A DNA stretch of 64,000 nt, from positions 62,001 through 126,000 of the forward strand of contig DATGIL010000022.1 of NCBI GenBank assembly GCA_035295745.1, read 5' to 3'. Shown in pieces: positions 8,981 through 17,807 of this stretch; the first letter of the stretch is position 1, and every line of letters begins with the position of its first letter. The DNA comes from JAIQFL01 sp035295745 (GTDB lineage Bacteria > Acidobacteriota > Terriglobia > Bryobacterales > Bryobacteraceae). The position numbers and the translations under genes are program-made. The notes below the pieces were generated by a model. That model saw only the letters and a program-made list of their open reading frames with translations. It did no database searches and was not told where the DNA came from.

Positions 8981-9436
8981 GTGAGACTGACGCACGCGTC
9001 GGATTCCGCGATTCAGATTCTGACTTACCTTGCGGGGATACGCGGACGGCAACGCGCCACCGCGGAGGAGATCAGCGAGCAGACCGGTCTCCCACCAGTA
9101 TTTCTCAATGAACTGATTCAGAAACTGGTCCGCCCCGGGTTCGTTTCGGCGCGGCCAGGGACGCGTGGCGGCTTTTCATTGGCGATGCGGGTGGAGGACA
9201 TCTCGATCCTGCAGGTGTTCGAGAGTATCGATGGGAATTCGACATCGAACGAATGCCTTTCGGTGTCTGGCGCTTGCCCGCGATCGGGACATTGCGATGT
9301 TCAAAATCAGTTACAGACCCGGCGAGGGGAAGTGGAGCAAATTCTGAACGGCGTCACGCTCGACACGCTGGTACGAGATGGCGTGGAGGCTCACATCGCC
9401 CCACTGCGATGGGGATTGCAGTGCGACCGGCGATGA
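8981..9436 (+). CDS. Rrf2-family transcriptional regulator
   Basis: 151 residues with a GTG start preceded by GGAG. The N-terminal winged helix shows the family pattern: DSAIQILTYLAG, ATAEEISEQTGLPPVFLNEL as recognition region, and VSARPGTRGGFSLAM as wing. Three cysteines follow, C-x6-C-x5-C (NECLSVSGACPRSGHC). That matches the iron-sulfur ligand region of IscR/NsrR-type members, so it may sense NO, redox state or Fe-S supply. Its target is not evident: the next substantial gene is a sugar-binding lipoprotein about 200 bases away. Confidence 0.85.
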   Translation: MRLTHASDSAIQILTYLAGIRGRQRATAEEISEQTGLPPVFLNELIQKLVRPGFVSARPGTRGGFSLAMRVEDISILQVFESIDGNSTSNECLSVSGACPRSGHCDVQNQLQTRRGEVEQILNGVTLDTLVRDGVEAHIAPLRWGLQCDRR

Positions 9437-9484
9437 TAAACTGAACCTGAAACGCAAAGCGGTTCCTGGGCTGCTGGGGAAGCG

Positions 9485-9571
9485 ATGCCGGACCTAACCT
9501 TCGATGAGCGGGCTCCGATCACTCTGCAACGGTACAACGAGGGCTCGCGTCTGAAGAGCATACCGGGTTAG
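9485..9571 (+). CDS. Possible 28-residue peptide
   Basis: A short open frame (MPDLTFDERAPITLQRYNEG...) with GGGGAAG ahead of its ATG, between the Rrf2 gene and the binding-protein gene. There is no recognisable domain. The ribosome binding site is the only support; it may be chance. Confidence 0.2.
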   Translation: MPDLTFDERAPITLQRYNEGSRLKSIPG

Positions 9572-9633
9572 TGCGTGGGTTTGCGCACTGGCGGCGATAG
9601 GCGGGCACAACGTCTGTGCTACGGAACAGATCC

Positions 9634-10926
9634 ATGGGACTTTCGGGAACGCGAGGGTGCCTGCTCATCTTCTCTCTTCTGGCGGCGGCATGCGGCAAAG
9701 GGCCTGCGCGTCCGGTCAGACTCACTCTGGTCGGCCTCGGATTGGATGCCGGCGAAAGGCTCAAACGGGACGCGCTGGACGAGTTCACCCACACGTCCGG
9801 AACTGAAGTCGACCTGATTCCCGCGTGGGGCACGTCGTCCGAACAATTGCCGCAGATCTCGCGGCTCCTGAGCCAGCATTCCAACCCACCCGATGTTTAC
9901 GTAATCGACGTGGTATGGCCGGGTACGCTCGGTAGCGAGTTGTTGGACTTGTCTGCCTATGCCGGTGCTGATGCCCAGGCACACCTGCCCGCCCTGTTAC
10001 AGAACGACACGGTGGATGGCCGGCTCGTGGCGCTTCCTTTTTATGTGAACGTCGGAATGCTGTATTACCGGACCGACCTGCTGAAGAAGTACGGCTACCA
10101 GAAGCCCCCCTCCTCCTGGGATGAATTGGAAACCATGGCGGCACGCATTCAGCGAGGCGAGAGAGCGGCCGGTAATGAGGAATTCTGGGGCTACGTCTGG
10201 CAGGGCGGGGAGTATGAAGGACTGACCTGCGATGCGTTGGAGTGGCAGGCGGCCTACGGGGGCGGGAGCATCATCGAGCGCGACGGAACGGTAACTGTGA
10301 ACAACGCCGGAACGCGAGAGGCAATGAAGAAAGCGGCGGGATGGGTGGGCAGCATTTCACCGAAGAGTGTGCTTTCCTACACAGAGTCGGATAGCCTGGC
10401 GGTGTTCACCGCCGGCAACGCTGCCTTTCTGCGGCAATGGAGCGGAGCTCTGTCGGCGACCCGCTCGGGCGACATTCCGATTCAGGGACGCTTTGACGTG
10501 ACGCTCCTGCCTGCGGGACCGCGGGGACGCGCTCAGGCCATGGGCGGGTTTCAACTTGCCGTCTCGCGCTACAGCGCACATCCCAAAGAAGCCGCCCAAC
10601 TGGCGCTCTATCTGACCGGTGCGAAAGTACAGTTACGGCGTGCTGAAAGCGCCGCCTATCTTCCCAGCATTCCTGCACTGTATGAGGAGGCTGGGGTGCA
10701 GAAGGCGCTGCCGGTGGCGCTGGCCCTCCGCAACGCCGGCGCGAATGCTTGGGTGGCAAGGCCCTCCACGATCTCCGGCAACCGATACCGCGATGTTTCC
10801 GAGGCATACTATCAGACAGTGCATCAGATTCTGAGTGCGGGCAAAGAGCCGGGAAAAGCGCTGCTGGAGTTGGAACAGACTCTCGTCAAGCTGACGGGCT
10901 TGCGGGCCGGAACTCTCCCGAATTGA
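9634..10926 (+). CDS. ABC-transporter-type extracellular solute-binding lipoprotein (family 1, sugar-like)
   Basis: About 430 residues, starting MGLSGTRGCLLIFSLLAAAC. The LAAC lipobox marks a lipoprotein signal. The body fits the sugar-binding family 1 fold: LPFYVNVGMLYYRTDLLKKY, PPSSWDELETMAARIQ, AAFLRQWSGAL and AMGGFQLAVSRYSAHPKEAA. A GTG at 9616 would add six residues, but the ATG at 9634 gives a better signal peptide. No permease or ATPase gene is adjacent. Instead it lies three bases before a hybrid histidine kinase, so it may act as the ligand-sensing partner of the kinase rather than in transport. That role is inferred from context only. Confidence 0.85.
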   Translation: MGLSGTRGCLLIFSLLAAACGKGPARPVRLTLVGLGLDAGERLKRDALDEFTHTSGTEVDLIPAWGTSSEQLPQISRLLSQHSNPPDVYVIDVVWPGTLGSELLDLSAYAGADAQAHLPALLQNDTVDGRLVALPFYVNVGMLYYRTDLLKKYGYQKPPSSWDELETMAARIQRGERAAGNEEFWGYVWQGGEYEGLTCDALEWQAAYGGGSIIERDGTVTVNNAGTREAMKKAAGWVGSISPKSVLSYTESDSLAVFTAGNAAFLRQWSGALSATRSGDIPIQGRFDVTLLPAGPRGRAQAMGGFQLAVSRYSAHPKEAAQLALYLTGAKVQLRRAESAAYLPSIPALYEEAGVQKALPVALALRNAGANAWVARPSTISGNRYRDVSEAYYQTVHQILSAGKEPGKALLELEQTLVKLTGLRAGTLPN

Positions 10927-10929
10927 GCC

Positions 10930-13293
10930 ATGAGGGATGTGGCCTCAAAAGACCCAACGAACCGGAGGCTGCCAAACGACTGGCGTCTGAGGCGCTTCCG
11001 CATTGGCACGCGTCTCCACCTCGCGTTTGGCTGTTTTGTTTTCCTGATCTTCCTGGGCAGCAGCCTGGCGTTGTGGTACGTGCGGGTGATCCGGAAAGAC
11101 GTGGAGAGCGTCTCGATGGTGGAGCAGCGCATGAGCGCCTTGCTGCAGATCGACAACAGCGTGCTGTCGATCATGAATCAGCTCCATCGCTCCGCGGATG
11201 TGAGACAGCGGGACCGCTTTGAGGCAGACGCGGCCCGTCTCATGGAGACCTTCCGTGCCGATACCGGTTGGGCCGCCGACATTCTGCGCAGCATGGCGCC
11301 GGTGGATCAACGGCAGGCGGCGATCGTAGAGAGCCTCGTCGGCTTGCTGGACGCGATGCCCAAGCGCATCGAATCGCTGGTGGGGCTGGCGCGCGAGAAC
11401 GACTGGACGACGGTGCATGCCAGGCTTTTGAACCAGGTGGACCGGTCGGACGACGTGGTCGCGACGTTAGTGGCAGAGATCGATCGCGATCTGGTGGAGT
11501 CGCGGCAGCGGCTGAGGAACGAAGCGGCGAGGGCGGAGTTGCGCAGTGTGGAGGCGCTGGCGGCAACGGGACTGTTGAGTCTGCTGTTGGCCAGTTGGCT
11601 GGGGATCGCCGTCAGCCGAAGTATTACACGGCCGCTGGCCAGCCTGGATGCTGGTACCCGGGAGTTGGCTCGTGGGAACTTTGGAGGCCGGCTGATGGTG
11701 ACCGGAACCGATGAGTTCGCGCAGTTGGGGCGGGTCTTCAATCAGGCCGCTCGCCAGTTGGACGAACTCTACGGGAAACTGCGGCTGAGCGAGGCCCGCT
11801 TCCGGTCGCTGATCGAAAACGCCTCGGAGATGATTTTGATCGTGAGCGAATCGGGGCGCGTTTTGTACACCAGTCCTTCCACCGAGCGCATTCTGGGAGG
11901 GCCGGCGGAGCAGTTCGTCGGGCAATCGGTGCGGGATCTGCTGGATGTCGAAGAGGTGCCGCGCGCAGAGGCGATCTTCCGCAATGTGCGCGACACGGCA
12001 GGTTGCACGGAATCGTTCGCGTTGCGCTTTCGTCATCGCAATGGGACGTTTCGCTCCATGGAGGGCCTGGCGGCGAATCTGCTCGCCGACCCGGCAGTCG
12101 CCGGGATTGTGGTCAATGTGCGCGATGTATCGGAACGGCGGCGCGCCGAACAGGTGCTTCGCGAGCGGGAAGACCAACTGCGGCAGGCACAGAAAATGGA
12201 AGCGATCGGGCGGCTGGCCGGTGGTGTGGCCCACGATTTCAACAATCTGCTTACGGTCATCAACGGCTATAGCGAATTGCTCACGGGCGCGCTGCCGGTT
12301 GGGGAGCGATTGCATGGCTATGCCAAGGATGTCCGCGATGCCGGCGATCAGGCAGCCGACCTGACGCGGCAGCTTTTGGCATTCGGCAGGAAACAGATGC
12401 TCGATCCCGCCGTGCTGAACGTGAATGATGTGGTGCGGGAGACAGACCGGATGCTGCGGCGCGTAATCGGCGAAGACATCGAACTGATTTGCCGGCTGGA
12501 TCCGTCGATCGGCCCGGTGGAGGCGGACCGGAATCAGTTGCAACTGGTGCTGATGAACCTGGCAGTGAATGCGCGGGACGCGATGCCGCTCGGAGGACGG
12601 CTCACGATCGAGACGTCGGAGATCGCGGAAAGTGACGCGTCGGTGTTAGCAAAACCGTGTGTGATTTTGAAAGTCAGCGATACCGGTGAGGGCATGGACG
12701 AGGCTACGCAGCGCCGTGTTTTCGAGCCATTCTTCACTACCAAGGGCGTAGGTAAGGGGACTGGACTGGGTCTCTCGACGGTGTATGGCATCGTCAACCA
12801 GAGCGGCGGACGGATCACGGTGGAAAGCGAGGTGGATCGCGGGACTACGTTTGTGATTCATTTGCCGTGCACGAATCGGCTGCCCGCCGAGGCGCCGGCG
12901 CCCGCAGTGCCGGCGGAGGGCCGCGGTAAGGAGACGATTCTGGTAGTGGAAGACCAGGCGGAGGTCCGCGGTTTCGCCTGCCGGTCTCTGGATCTCTACG
13001 GGTACCACGTGCTGGAGGCCGCCGACGCCGAGGAGGCACTGCGCCTGGCCTCGACTACGGACGAGAAGATCGATGTGCTGTTGACGGACGTGGTGATGCC
13101 GGGGATGAACGGTGTCGAACTCTCCAAACGGCTGCTGGCGGTACGTCCGTCGGTGAAGGTGATCTTCGCCTCGGGGTATGCCGACAGTGTGATGCTCCAT
13201 CATGGCGTGGCCGGGACAGGCGCGGCGTTTATTCCGAAGCCTTATGGGCCGGGAACGCTGGCCGCGAAGATTCGCGAAGTTTTGGGACGATAA
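10930..13293 (+). CDS. Hybrid sensor histidine kinase (HAMP-PAS-HisKA-HATPase-REC)
   Basis: 787 residues. A first membrane segment is at about 31-52, followed by a helical periplasmic domain and a second membrane segment at about 210-231. Then come HAMP (ITRPLASLDAGTRELARGNF), PAS (EARFRSLIENASEMILIV), HisKA with phospho-acceptor His435 in GGVAHDFNNLL, the HATPase N/G boxes (NLAVNARDAM, VSDTGEGMD, GKGTGLGLSTVYGI) and a C-terminal receiver domain with Asp720 in LLTDVVMPGMNG. It is co-transcribed with the solute-binding lipoprotein, which may supply the signal. No separate output regulator is adjacent, so the phosphate may pass to a distant phosphotransfer protein, or the receiver may act as a sink. 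Confidence 0.92.
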   Translation: MRDVASKDPTNRRLPNDWRLRRFRIGTRLHLAFGCFVFLIFLGSSLALWYVRVIRKDVESVSMVEQRMSALLQIDNSVLSIMNQLHRSADVRQRDRFEADAARLMETFRADTGWAADILRSMAPVDQRQAAIVESLVGLLDAMPKRIESLVGLARENDWTTVHARLLNQVDRSDDVVATLVAEIDRDLVESRQRLRNEAARAELRSVEALAATGLLSLLLASWLGIAVSRSITRPLASLDAGTRELARGNFGGRLMVTGTDEFAQLGRVFNQAARQLDELYGKLRLSEARFRSLIENASEMILIVSESGRVLYTSPSTERILGGPAEQFVGQSVRDLLDVEEVPRAEAIFRNVRDTAGCTESFALRFRHRNGTFRSMEGLAANLLADPAVAGIVVNVRDVSERRRAEQVLREREDQLRQAQKMEAIGRLAGGVAHDFNNLLTVINGYSELLTGALPVGERLHGYAKDVRDAGDQAADLTRQLLAFGRKQMLDPAVLNVNDVVRETDRMLRRVIGEDIELICRLDPSIGPVEADRNQLQLVLMNLAVNARDAMPLGGRLTIETSEIAESDASVLAKPCVILKVSDTGEGMDEATQRRVFEPFFTTKGVGKGTGLGLSTVYGIVNQSGGRITVESEVDRGTTFVIHLPCTNRLPAEAPAPAVPAEGRGKETILVVEDQAEVRGFACRSLDLYGYHVLEAADAEEALRLASTTDEKIDVLLTDVVMPGMNGVELSKRLLAVRPSVKVIFASGYADSVMLHHGVAGTGAAFIPKPYGPGTLAAKIREVLGR

Positions 13294-13636
13294 CAGGATC
13301 AGACTGGTGATCTGCACCGTGCAGCAGCTCACCGATCGGCTCCGAGAACGCCTGCCCTGCCGTACAAGCCTTGATTAGCGCGGCGGGACGCAGGTACGTT
13401 GGATCCGGAATCGGAGACACCGAGAAGTCTCGACAGGAATGGAGACGGCAAAGCAGAGCCTTTGCGCCACATCGGAGTGAGGTGGTTTTCGACAGGAATT
13501 TTCACCCATGTGGGTGAGTGATTCTCCCCTCCTTTGCGAATGCGGACCGTTGCGGTCCTGATTTTGCAGAGCTTTCCTTTCTGGTATGCAAAGTGCTACC
13601 GTGCTGTAAACGATAATCAGACCTGATGTATCTGGT
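13294..13636 (+). other. Intergenic region upstream of the respiratory operon
   Basis: No gene is supported here. The right end (13580-13641) carries the repeated element described separately, and the operon promoter must lie here or just upstream of it. No clear -35/-10 pair could be assigned. Confidence 0.5.
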
Positions 13637-13641
13637 ATGCA
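13580..13641 (+). promoter_or_regulatory. Repeated 11-mer, candidate Rrf2 operator
   Basis: TCTGGTATGCA occurs at 13580-13590 and again at 13631-13641, 51 bases apart (about five helical turns). The second copy contains the start codon of the Rrf2 gene. The first copy is part of an imperfect dyad, GGTATGCA-AAG-TGCTACC. This arrangement suggests autoregulation of the operon by its own Rrf2 protein. No Shine-Dalgarno is seen before the ATG. Confidence 0.45.
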
Positions 13642-14092
13642 GATTACACGCGCAGCCGATTACGCGGTACGAGCCATGATTCATCTGGCGAGCCTGCCGC
13701 GGGGCGCCCGCCCCAGCCACGCCGAACTGGCCGCCGCCGTCGACTGCCCCCGGCAGTTTCTTTCCAAGGTACTGCAGCGGCTGACACGCGCCGGCTTGAT
13801 TGTCTCGCATCGCGGCAAGGCGGGCGGGTTCGAACTGCTGGATTCGCGGCGCCAGGCCTCGCTGCTGGAAGTAGTCGAAGCGGTCGAGGGGCCTCTACAT
13901 TTGAACCGCTGCCTGGAATCGGCGCACTCCTGCGAGCGGCAGCGCTGGTGTCCAGCCCACAGCGTTTGGGTCGAGGGACAAGCCGCCCTGGTGAAAATCC
14001 TGAGGGCAGCGACGATCACCGAATTGGCCCGCAAAGTAAACACGGAGTCCGGGCCCGCACCAGACCTTGGAGGCGTTCCCGTATGGAACTGA
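13637..14092 (+). CDS. Rrf2-family regulator heading the bc/cbb3 operon
   Basis: 151 residues. It opens with the family signature MQITRAADYAVRAMIHLASL, followed by the HTH (AELAAAVDCPRQFLSKVLQR) and wing (VSHRGKAGGFELL). Cysteines at the usual ligand region, RCLESAHSCERQRWC, give C-x6-C-x5-C, consistent with an Fe-S cofactor. It is the first gene of the respiratory operon and its last ten bases overlap the next gene. A regulator sensing NO, oxygen or Fe-S status would suit control of a cbb3 oxidase, but the signal is inferred. The start lies within a repeated 11-mer and has no ribosome binding site. Confidence 0.88.
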   Translation: MQITRAADYAVRAMIHLASLPRGARPSHAELAAAVDCPRQFLSKVLQRLTRAGLIVSHRGKAGGFELLDSRRQASLLEVVEAVEGPLHLNRCLESAHSCERQRWCPAHSVWVEGQAALVKILRAATITELARKVNTESGPAPDLGGVPVWN

Positions 14093-14286
14093 CCACATTG
14101 GCCGTGTGCGCCAGTTTGTTGATGGCCGCTGCGACCGCGTGTGCGTTCATCTGGGCCGTGAAGAAGGACTATTTCCGCGATATCGAAGATGTCAAATACC
14201 AGGTCTTCTGGAGCGACCTGGAAGAAGTGGTGGATCCCCCCGAGGAGAATTCGAATGCCCCTGGCAGTGGAAAGCCGAAAAGTTAA
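14083..14286 (+). CDS. CcoS-like small membrane protein
   Basis: 67 residues starting MELTTLAVCASLLMAAATAC, a single N-terminal transmembrane helix, followed by AFIWAVKKDYFRDIEDVKYQ. That matches the CcoS pattern (hydrophobic helix, WAV, a charged stretch with DxE). CcoS is needed for heme and copper insertion into cbb3 oxidase. Its location ahead of the Rieske gene is unusual, since ccoS normally follows ccoI. The segment EDVKYQVF recurs in the small protein at 19774-19989, so the two may be paralogues. It overlaps the Rrf2 gene by ten bases. Confidence 0.7.
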   Translation: MELTTLAVCASLLMAAATACAFIWAVKKDYFRDIEDVKYQVFWSDLEEVVDPPEENSNAPGSGKPKS

Positions 14287-14746
14287 AGCAACCGCCGAGG
14301 GCCAGATGCCGCGCCGCCGGTTGCTGGCCTGGTTGTCGAGTGTCGGCCTGTTTGGCTCGGCCGTGCTGGCTGTGATTTCCGACCTGGTGTTCTTCAAGCC
14401 TCGCGTGACCTACAGTCCAAGCGCCCGTTTTGGAATCGGCAAGCCGGATGATTTCCCGCCTGGCACACGGATCGCGCGCGAAGTGGACCGCGTCTGCATC
14501 GTGCGCGACGGCAATCGCATGGCGGCGATCTCCACCACATGCACACATTTGGGCTGCATCGTGTCGATTTCGGATACGGGCTTCGCCTGCCCTTGCCACG
14601 GTTCGCATTATGACCAGGACGGCACGGTGACGGGTGGTCCGGCTCCCAAGCCTCTGCCCTGGTTTAAGGTAAGCCTCGCGCCCAACGGCGAACTCGAGGT
14701 CGACAAAAACTCGCAGATTGAACCCGGAACCTACTTCACGGTATGA
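14255..14746 (+). CDS. Rieske 2Fe-2S protein of a cytochrome bc complex
   Basis: 163 residues from an ATG with GAGGAG seven bases upstream; longer upstream starts are not supported. One membrane anchor covers about residues 23-48. The cluster motifs are complete: Cys96-Thr-His98-Leu-Gly-Cys101 and Cys112-Pro-Cys114-His115, followed by GGPAPKPLPWFKV, the conserved loop. It transfers electrons from quinol at the Qo site to the c-type heme. It overlaps the CcoS-like gene by 32 bases and the cytochrome b gene by four bases. Confidence 0.93.
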   Translation: MPLAVESRKVKATAEGQMPRRRLLAWLSSVGLFGSAVLAVISDLVFFKPRVTYSPSARFGIGKPDDFPPGTRIAREVDRVCIVRDGNRMAAISTTCTHLGCIVSISDTGFACPCHGSHYDQDGTVTGGPAPKPLPWFKVSLAPNGELEVDKNSQIEPGTYFTV

Positions 14747-16017
14747 ACACTCCCACGACTAAAGAAACCAGCCTGCGGACTGCTGTCCGCGAGTTCCCCT
14801 CCAACGTCTGGAGTTCGATCTTCCGCCACCCTCTTCCCTCCAACGATCTGGAGCGGTCGCAGACCAGTTTCACGAACTTCTTCCTCCATCTGCATCCCGT
14901 CAAAGTCCACCGCAACACGCTACGCCCCATTTATACGATGGGGCTGGGTCTGATGTCCCTGTTCCTCTTCCTGATTCTGGTGGTGACGGGCATTCTGCTG
15001 ATGTTCTACTACGTGCCCTCCACTACGCAGGCGTATGACCGCATGCTCGATCTGCGCGGAACGGTGGCATTCGGCCTGTTCCTGCGCAATATGCACCGCT
15101 GGTCGGCGCACGGCATGGTAGCGCTGGTGTTTCTGCATATGTGCCGTGTCTTCTTTACCGGCGCTTATAAGAAGCCGCGCGAGTTCAATTGGGTGCTCGG
15201 CGTAGTTCTGCTCCTCGTCACGCTCTTCCTGAGCTTCACGGGATACCTGCTGCCGTGGGATCAACTGGCATTTTGGGCGATCACGGTGGGGACCTCGATT
15301 GCCGGGTACGCGCCGCTGGTGGGCGGCCAGATCAAGTTCCTGCTGCTGGGCGACACCACGGTCGGGCAGGAGGCGCTGCTGCGGTTTTACGTTCTCCACG
15401 TGGCTGTGCTGCCGGCGGTGATGGTGCTGCTGGTGGCGGTTCACTTCTGGCGGATCCGCAAAGACGGCGGCCTCTCGCGTCCCGAGACGGCGAGTGCGAA
15501 GGCGGACGCCGGCGTGGTTCAAATCCGCATCGAGCCGGGTAAGCGGACCTTCGGCCTGCAAGGCTTCGTACGCGGCCCATTCACCAAGATCGGCAATGTC
15601 CCCGACGACACGGTGTATAGCTGGCCGCACCTCCTGGTGGCGGAGTTGTTTGTCTTTGTACTGACGGTATCGGTGATCCTGCTGGTCTCCCTGGCCTTCC
15701 ATGCGCCGCTGGAGCAGCCGGTCAACGTGATGCACCCGCCCAATCCCGCCAAGGCGCCGTGGTACTTCCTCGGCCTGCAGGAAATGGTGAGCTATTCGGC
15801 CTTCTGGGGCGGCATTGGGGTGCCGACCGTAATGGTGGTGCTGCTGTTCCTGACGCCCTATATCGACCGCGGCCAGAAAGGTGTGGGCCGCTGGTTCGCG
15901 CGCGAACGCCTGCTGGCCAACACGATTTTCCTCTCGCTCGTGATTCTGAATGTGATCTTCATCATCATCGGCACGTTCTTCCGGGGTCCCAACTGGACCT
16001 TCGTTTCGCCGTTCTGA
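14743..16017 (+). CDS. Cytochrome b (fused b6/subunit IV type) of a bc complex
   Basis: 424 residues with multiple transmembrane helices. The N-terminal half has the heme-ligand helices (NMHRWSAHGMVALVFLHMCR and the later histidines) and GYLLPWDQLAFWA. The C-terminal half carries PPNPAKAPWYFLGLQEMVSY. At the Qo site the usual PEWY motif is replaced by APWY, as in several Acidobacterial and deltaproteobacterial bc complexes. The start overlaps the Rieske stop (ATGA). Together with the Rieske protein and the following multiheme cytochrome it forms the quinol-oxidising complex. Confidence 0.93.
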   Translation: MNTPTTKETSLRTAVREFPSNVWSSIFRHPLPSNDLERSQTSFTNFFLHLHPVKVHRNTLRPIYTMGLGLMSLFLFLILVVTGILLMFYYVPSTTQAYDRMLDLRGTVAFGLFLRNMHRWSAHGMVALVFLHMCRVFFTGAYKKPREFNWVLGVVLLLVTLFLSFTGYLLPWDQLAFWAITVGTSIAGYAPLVGGQIKFLLLGDTTVGQEALLRFYVLHVAVLPAVMVLLVAVHFWRIRKDGGLSRPETASAKADAGVVQIRIEPGKRTFGLQGFVRGPFTKIGNVPDDTVYSWPHLLVAELFVFVLTVSVILLVSLAFHAPLEQPVNVMHPPNPAKAPWYFLGLQEMVSYSAFWGGIGVPTVMVVLLFLTPYIDRGQKGVGRWFARERLLANTIFLSLVILNVIFIIIGTFFRGPNWTFVSPF

Positions 16018-16025
16018 GGGTGCAT

Positions 16026-17807
16026 ATGCGACTGGCACTGGCAATAGCGAGCTTCGTAATCCTGATCGTACACGGCGTTGTCTTCTACGATCAGTTCGGC
16101 CACCGCTGGGAACGGCATCAGAATGCATATTTCGAACAGGCGCGGTCGCTCACTACGCGGCCGCAGGAACGCGCCGAGCTGGAGGCGCGCGCTCCGCACA
16201 TCGAGCAGGTGATCGTGAGCAGTTTCGGCGACACCCACGTGGATCGCTGCACAACCTGCCACGTGGCCTCCGACGATCCGCGCTTTGCGACATACGCGGA
16301 ACCCCTGAAGTCGCATCCTTACTCCGCAGCCATGGGCGATATCCAGCGCAACGGGCACTGGGAACGCCGCCACAAGTTCGCGGACTTCGGATGCACGGTC
16401 TGCCACGACGGGCAGGGACGCGGAGTGGAGACCGCCTATAGCCATGGCGAGGATGAATTCTGGCCCGATCCGCTGCTGGGCTACGTGACTCAGGCGAACT
16501 GGCGCAAAGACTTCGGCCCCCATCTGAAGGGCAAGGAGTACATGGAGGCCAACTGCGCGCAGTGCCACACCGAGCAGAATTTCGCCGGCACTCCCAACGT
16601 AACCCGGGGGCGGCAGTTGTTCTACGGCATGAACTGCTACGGATGCCACAAGATTGACGGCATCAGCGAGGGCACGCTCGGTCCCGACCTCACGGAGGCC
16701 GGCAAGAAGTACAAGATCGACTACCTGTGGGAGTCGATCGTAGAACCACGCGCGAATCTGGCGACCTCGTTTATGCCGAAGTTCAATCTGAGCGAGGCGG
16801 ACGTGAAGTCGCTGGTGATCTTCCTGAAGAGCAGGCGCGGCGTGAACTTCGCGGAGACCTCGCTCGATCGCTACAAAGCGCACGTGGCCAACATCGCGGT
16901 GGTGATTCCTCCAGGTACAGCGGGCGAGAAGGCCGGCGAACAGTTGATCGGCGACCGCGCCTGCACGGCGTGTCACAAGCTGAATGACCGCGATGGCGGC
17001 GTGGCGCCCGACCTGAGCTACGAAGGACTGATTCGCGACAGCGATTGGCTGATGGCGCACTTCAAGAGCCCGCGGTCGCGCGTGCCCGATTCGATCATGC
17101 CTTCGTTCCGCTTCCCGGATGAGGATTTCGATCACATCACCGCATACCTGACCAGTTTGAAGGCACCGCCGCCTCGCACCAGCCCCGCGGAGACGTACAA
17201 GACGCTCTGCGCACGTTGCCACGGCGACAAGGGCGACGGCAACGGCAAAGTGGCGTGGTATATCGATCCTTCGCCGCGCGATTTTACCAAGCCAGACTTC
17301 ATGAATTCGAAGCCACGCGCCCGCTTTGTGGATTCCATCAAGAACGGGGTCGCGGGCACGTCGATGCCGTCCTGGGGCAAAGCGATGGCGGACGATCAGG
17401 TGGATGGCGTGCTGACCTACGTGCTGCAAACCTTCACCAAGGAGCCCGACCGGCCCATGAAGACGCGCAATCTTCCCGACCGGAACCCGGTGGCATCGAG
17501 CCGCGAATCCATCACTCATGGCGAGGAGATCTTCCTGGCGCGGTGCACCGGCTGTCACGGCCGTAAGGCCGATGGAAAAGGACCGAACTCGCTCGACATC
17601 CTGCCGCATCCGCGGAATCTGCGCAACAGTTTCTTCGTGGACCGTCTGAGCGACCGCCGGATGATGGAGTCCATCCTCTACGGCGTGCAGGGGACGGCCA
17701 TGCCGCCGTGGATCGATTATGTTTCGCAACACGACGTGGGAGACATCATGAATTTCATTCGTAGTCTGAATTCCAAACCTGGGAGCCAGCAGTATGCCAG
17801 TCGATAA
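16026..17807 (+). CDS. Heptaheme cytochrome c, presumed c1/CcoP substitute
   Basis: 593 residues with an N-terminal membrane anchor (MRLALAIASFVILIVHGVVF). There are seven CXXCH sites: CTTCH (75), CTVCH (123), CAQCH (177), CYGCH (204), CTACH (313), CARCH (395) and CTGCH (507). The last modules are typical class I cytochrome c domains with distal Met (GTSMPSW, GTAMPPW). It lies between cytochrome b and CcoN and overlaps ccoN by 14 bases. No separate c1 or CcoP gene is found, so it may link the bc complex to the cbb3 oxidase. The seven sites are seen; the bridging role is inferred. The ATG at 16026 is chosen because it begins the anchor helix. Confidence 0.9.
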   Translation: MRLALAIASFVILIVHGVVFYDQFGHRWERHQNAYFEQARSLTTRPQERAELEARAPHIEQVIVSSFGDTHVDRCTTCHVASDDPRFATYAEPLKSHPYSAAMGDIQRNGHWERRHKFADFGCTVCHDGQGRGVETAYSHGEDEFWPDPLLGYVTQANWRKDFGPHLKGKEYMEANCAQCHTEQNFAGTPNVTRGRQLFYGMNCYGCHKIDGISEGTLGPDLTEAGKKYKIDYLWESIVEPRANLATSFMPKFNLSEADVKSLVIFLKSRRGVNFAETSLDRYKAHVANIAVVIPPGTAGEKAGEQLIGDRACTACHKLNDRDGGVAPDLSYEGLIRDSDWLMAHFKSPRSRVPDSIMPSFRFPDEDFDHITAYLTSLKAPPPRTSPAETYKTLCARCHGDKGDGNGKVAWYIDPSPRDFTKPDFMNSKPRARFVDSIKNGVAGTSMPSWGKAMADDQVDGVLTYVLQTFTKEPDRPMKTRNLPDRNPVASSRESITHGEEIFLARCTGCHGRKADGKGPNSLDILPHPRNLRNSFFVDRLSDRRMMESILYGVQGTAMPPWIDYVSQHDVGDIMNFIRSLNSKPGSQQYASR

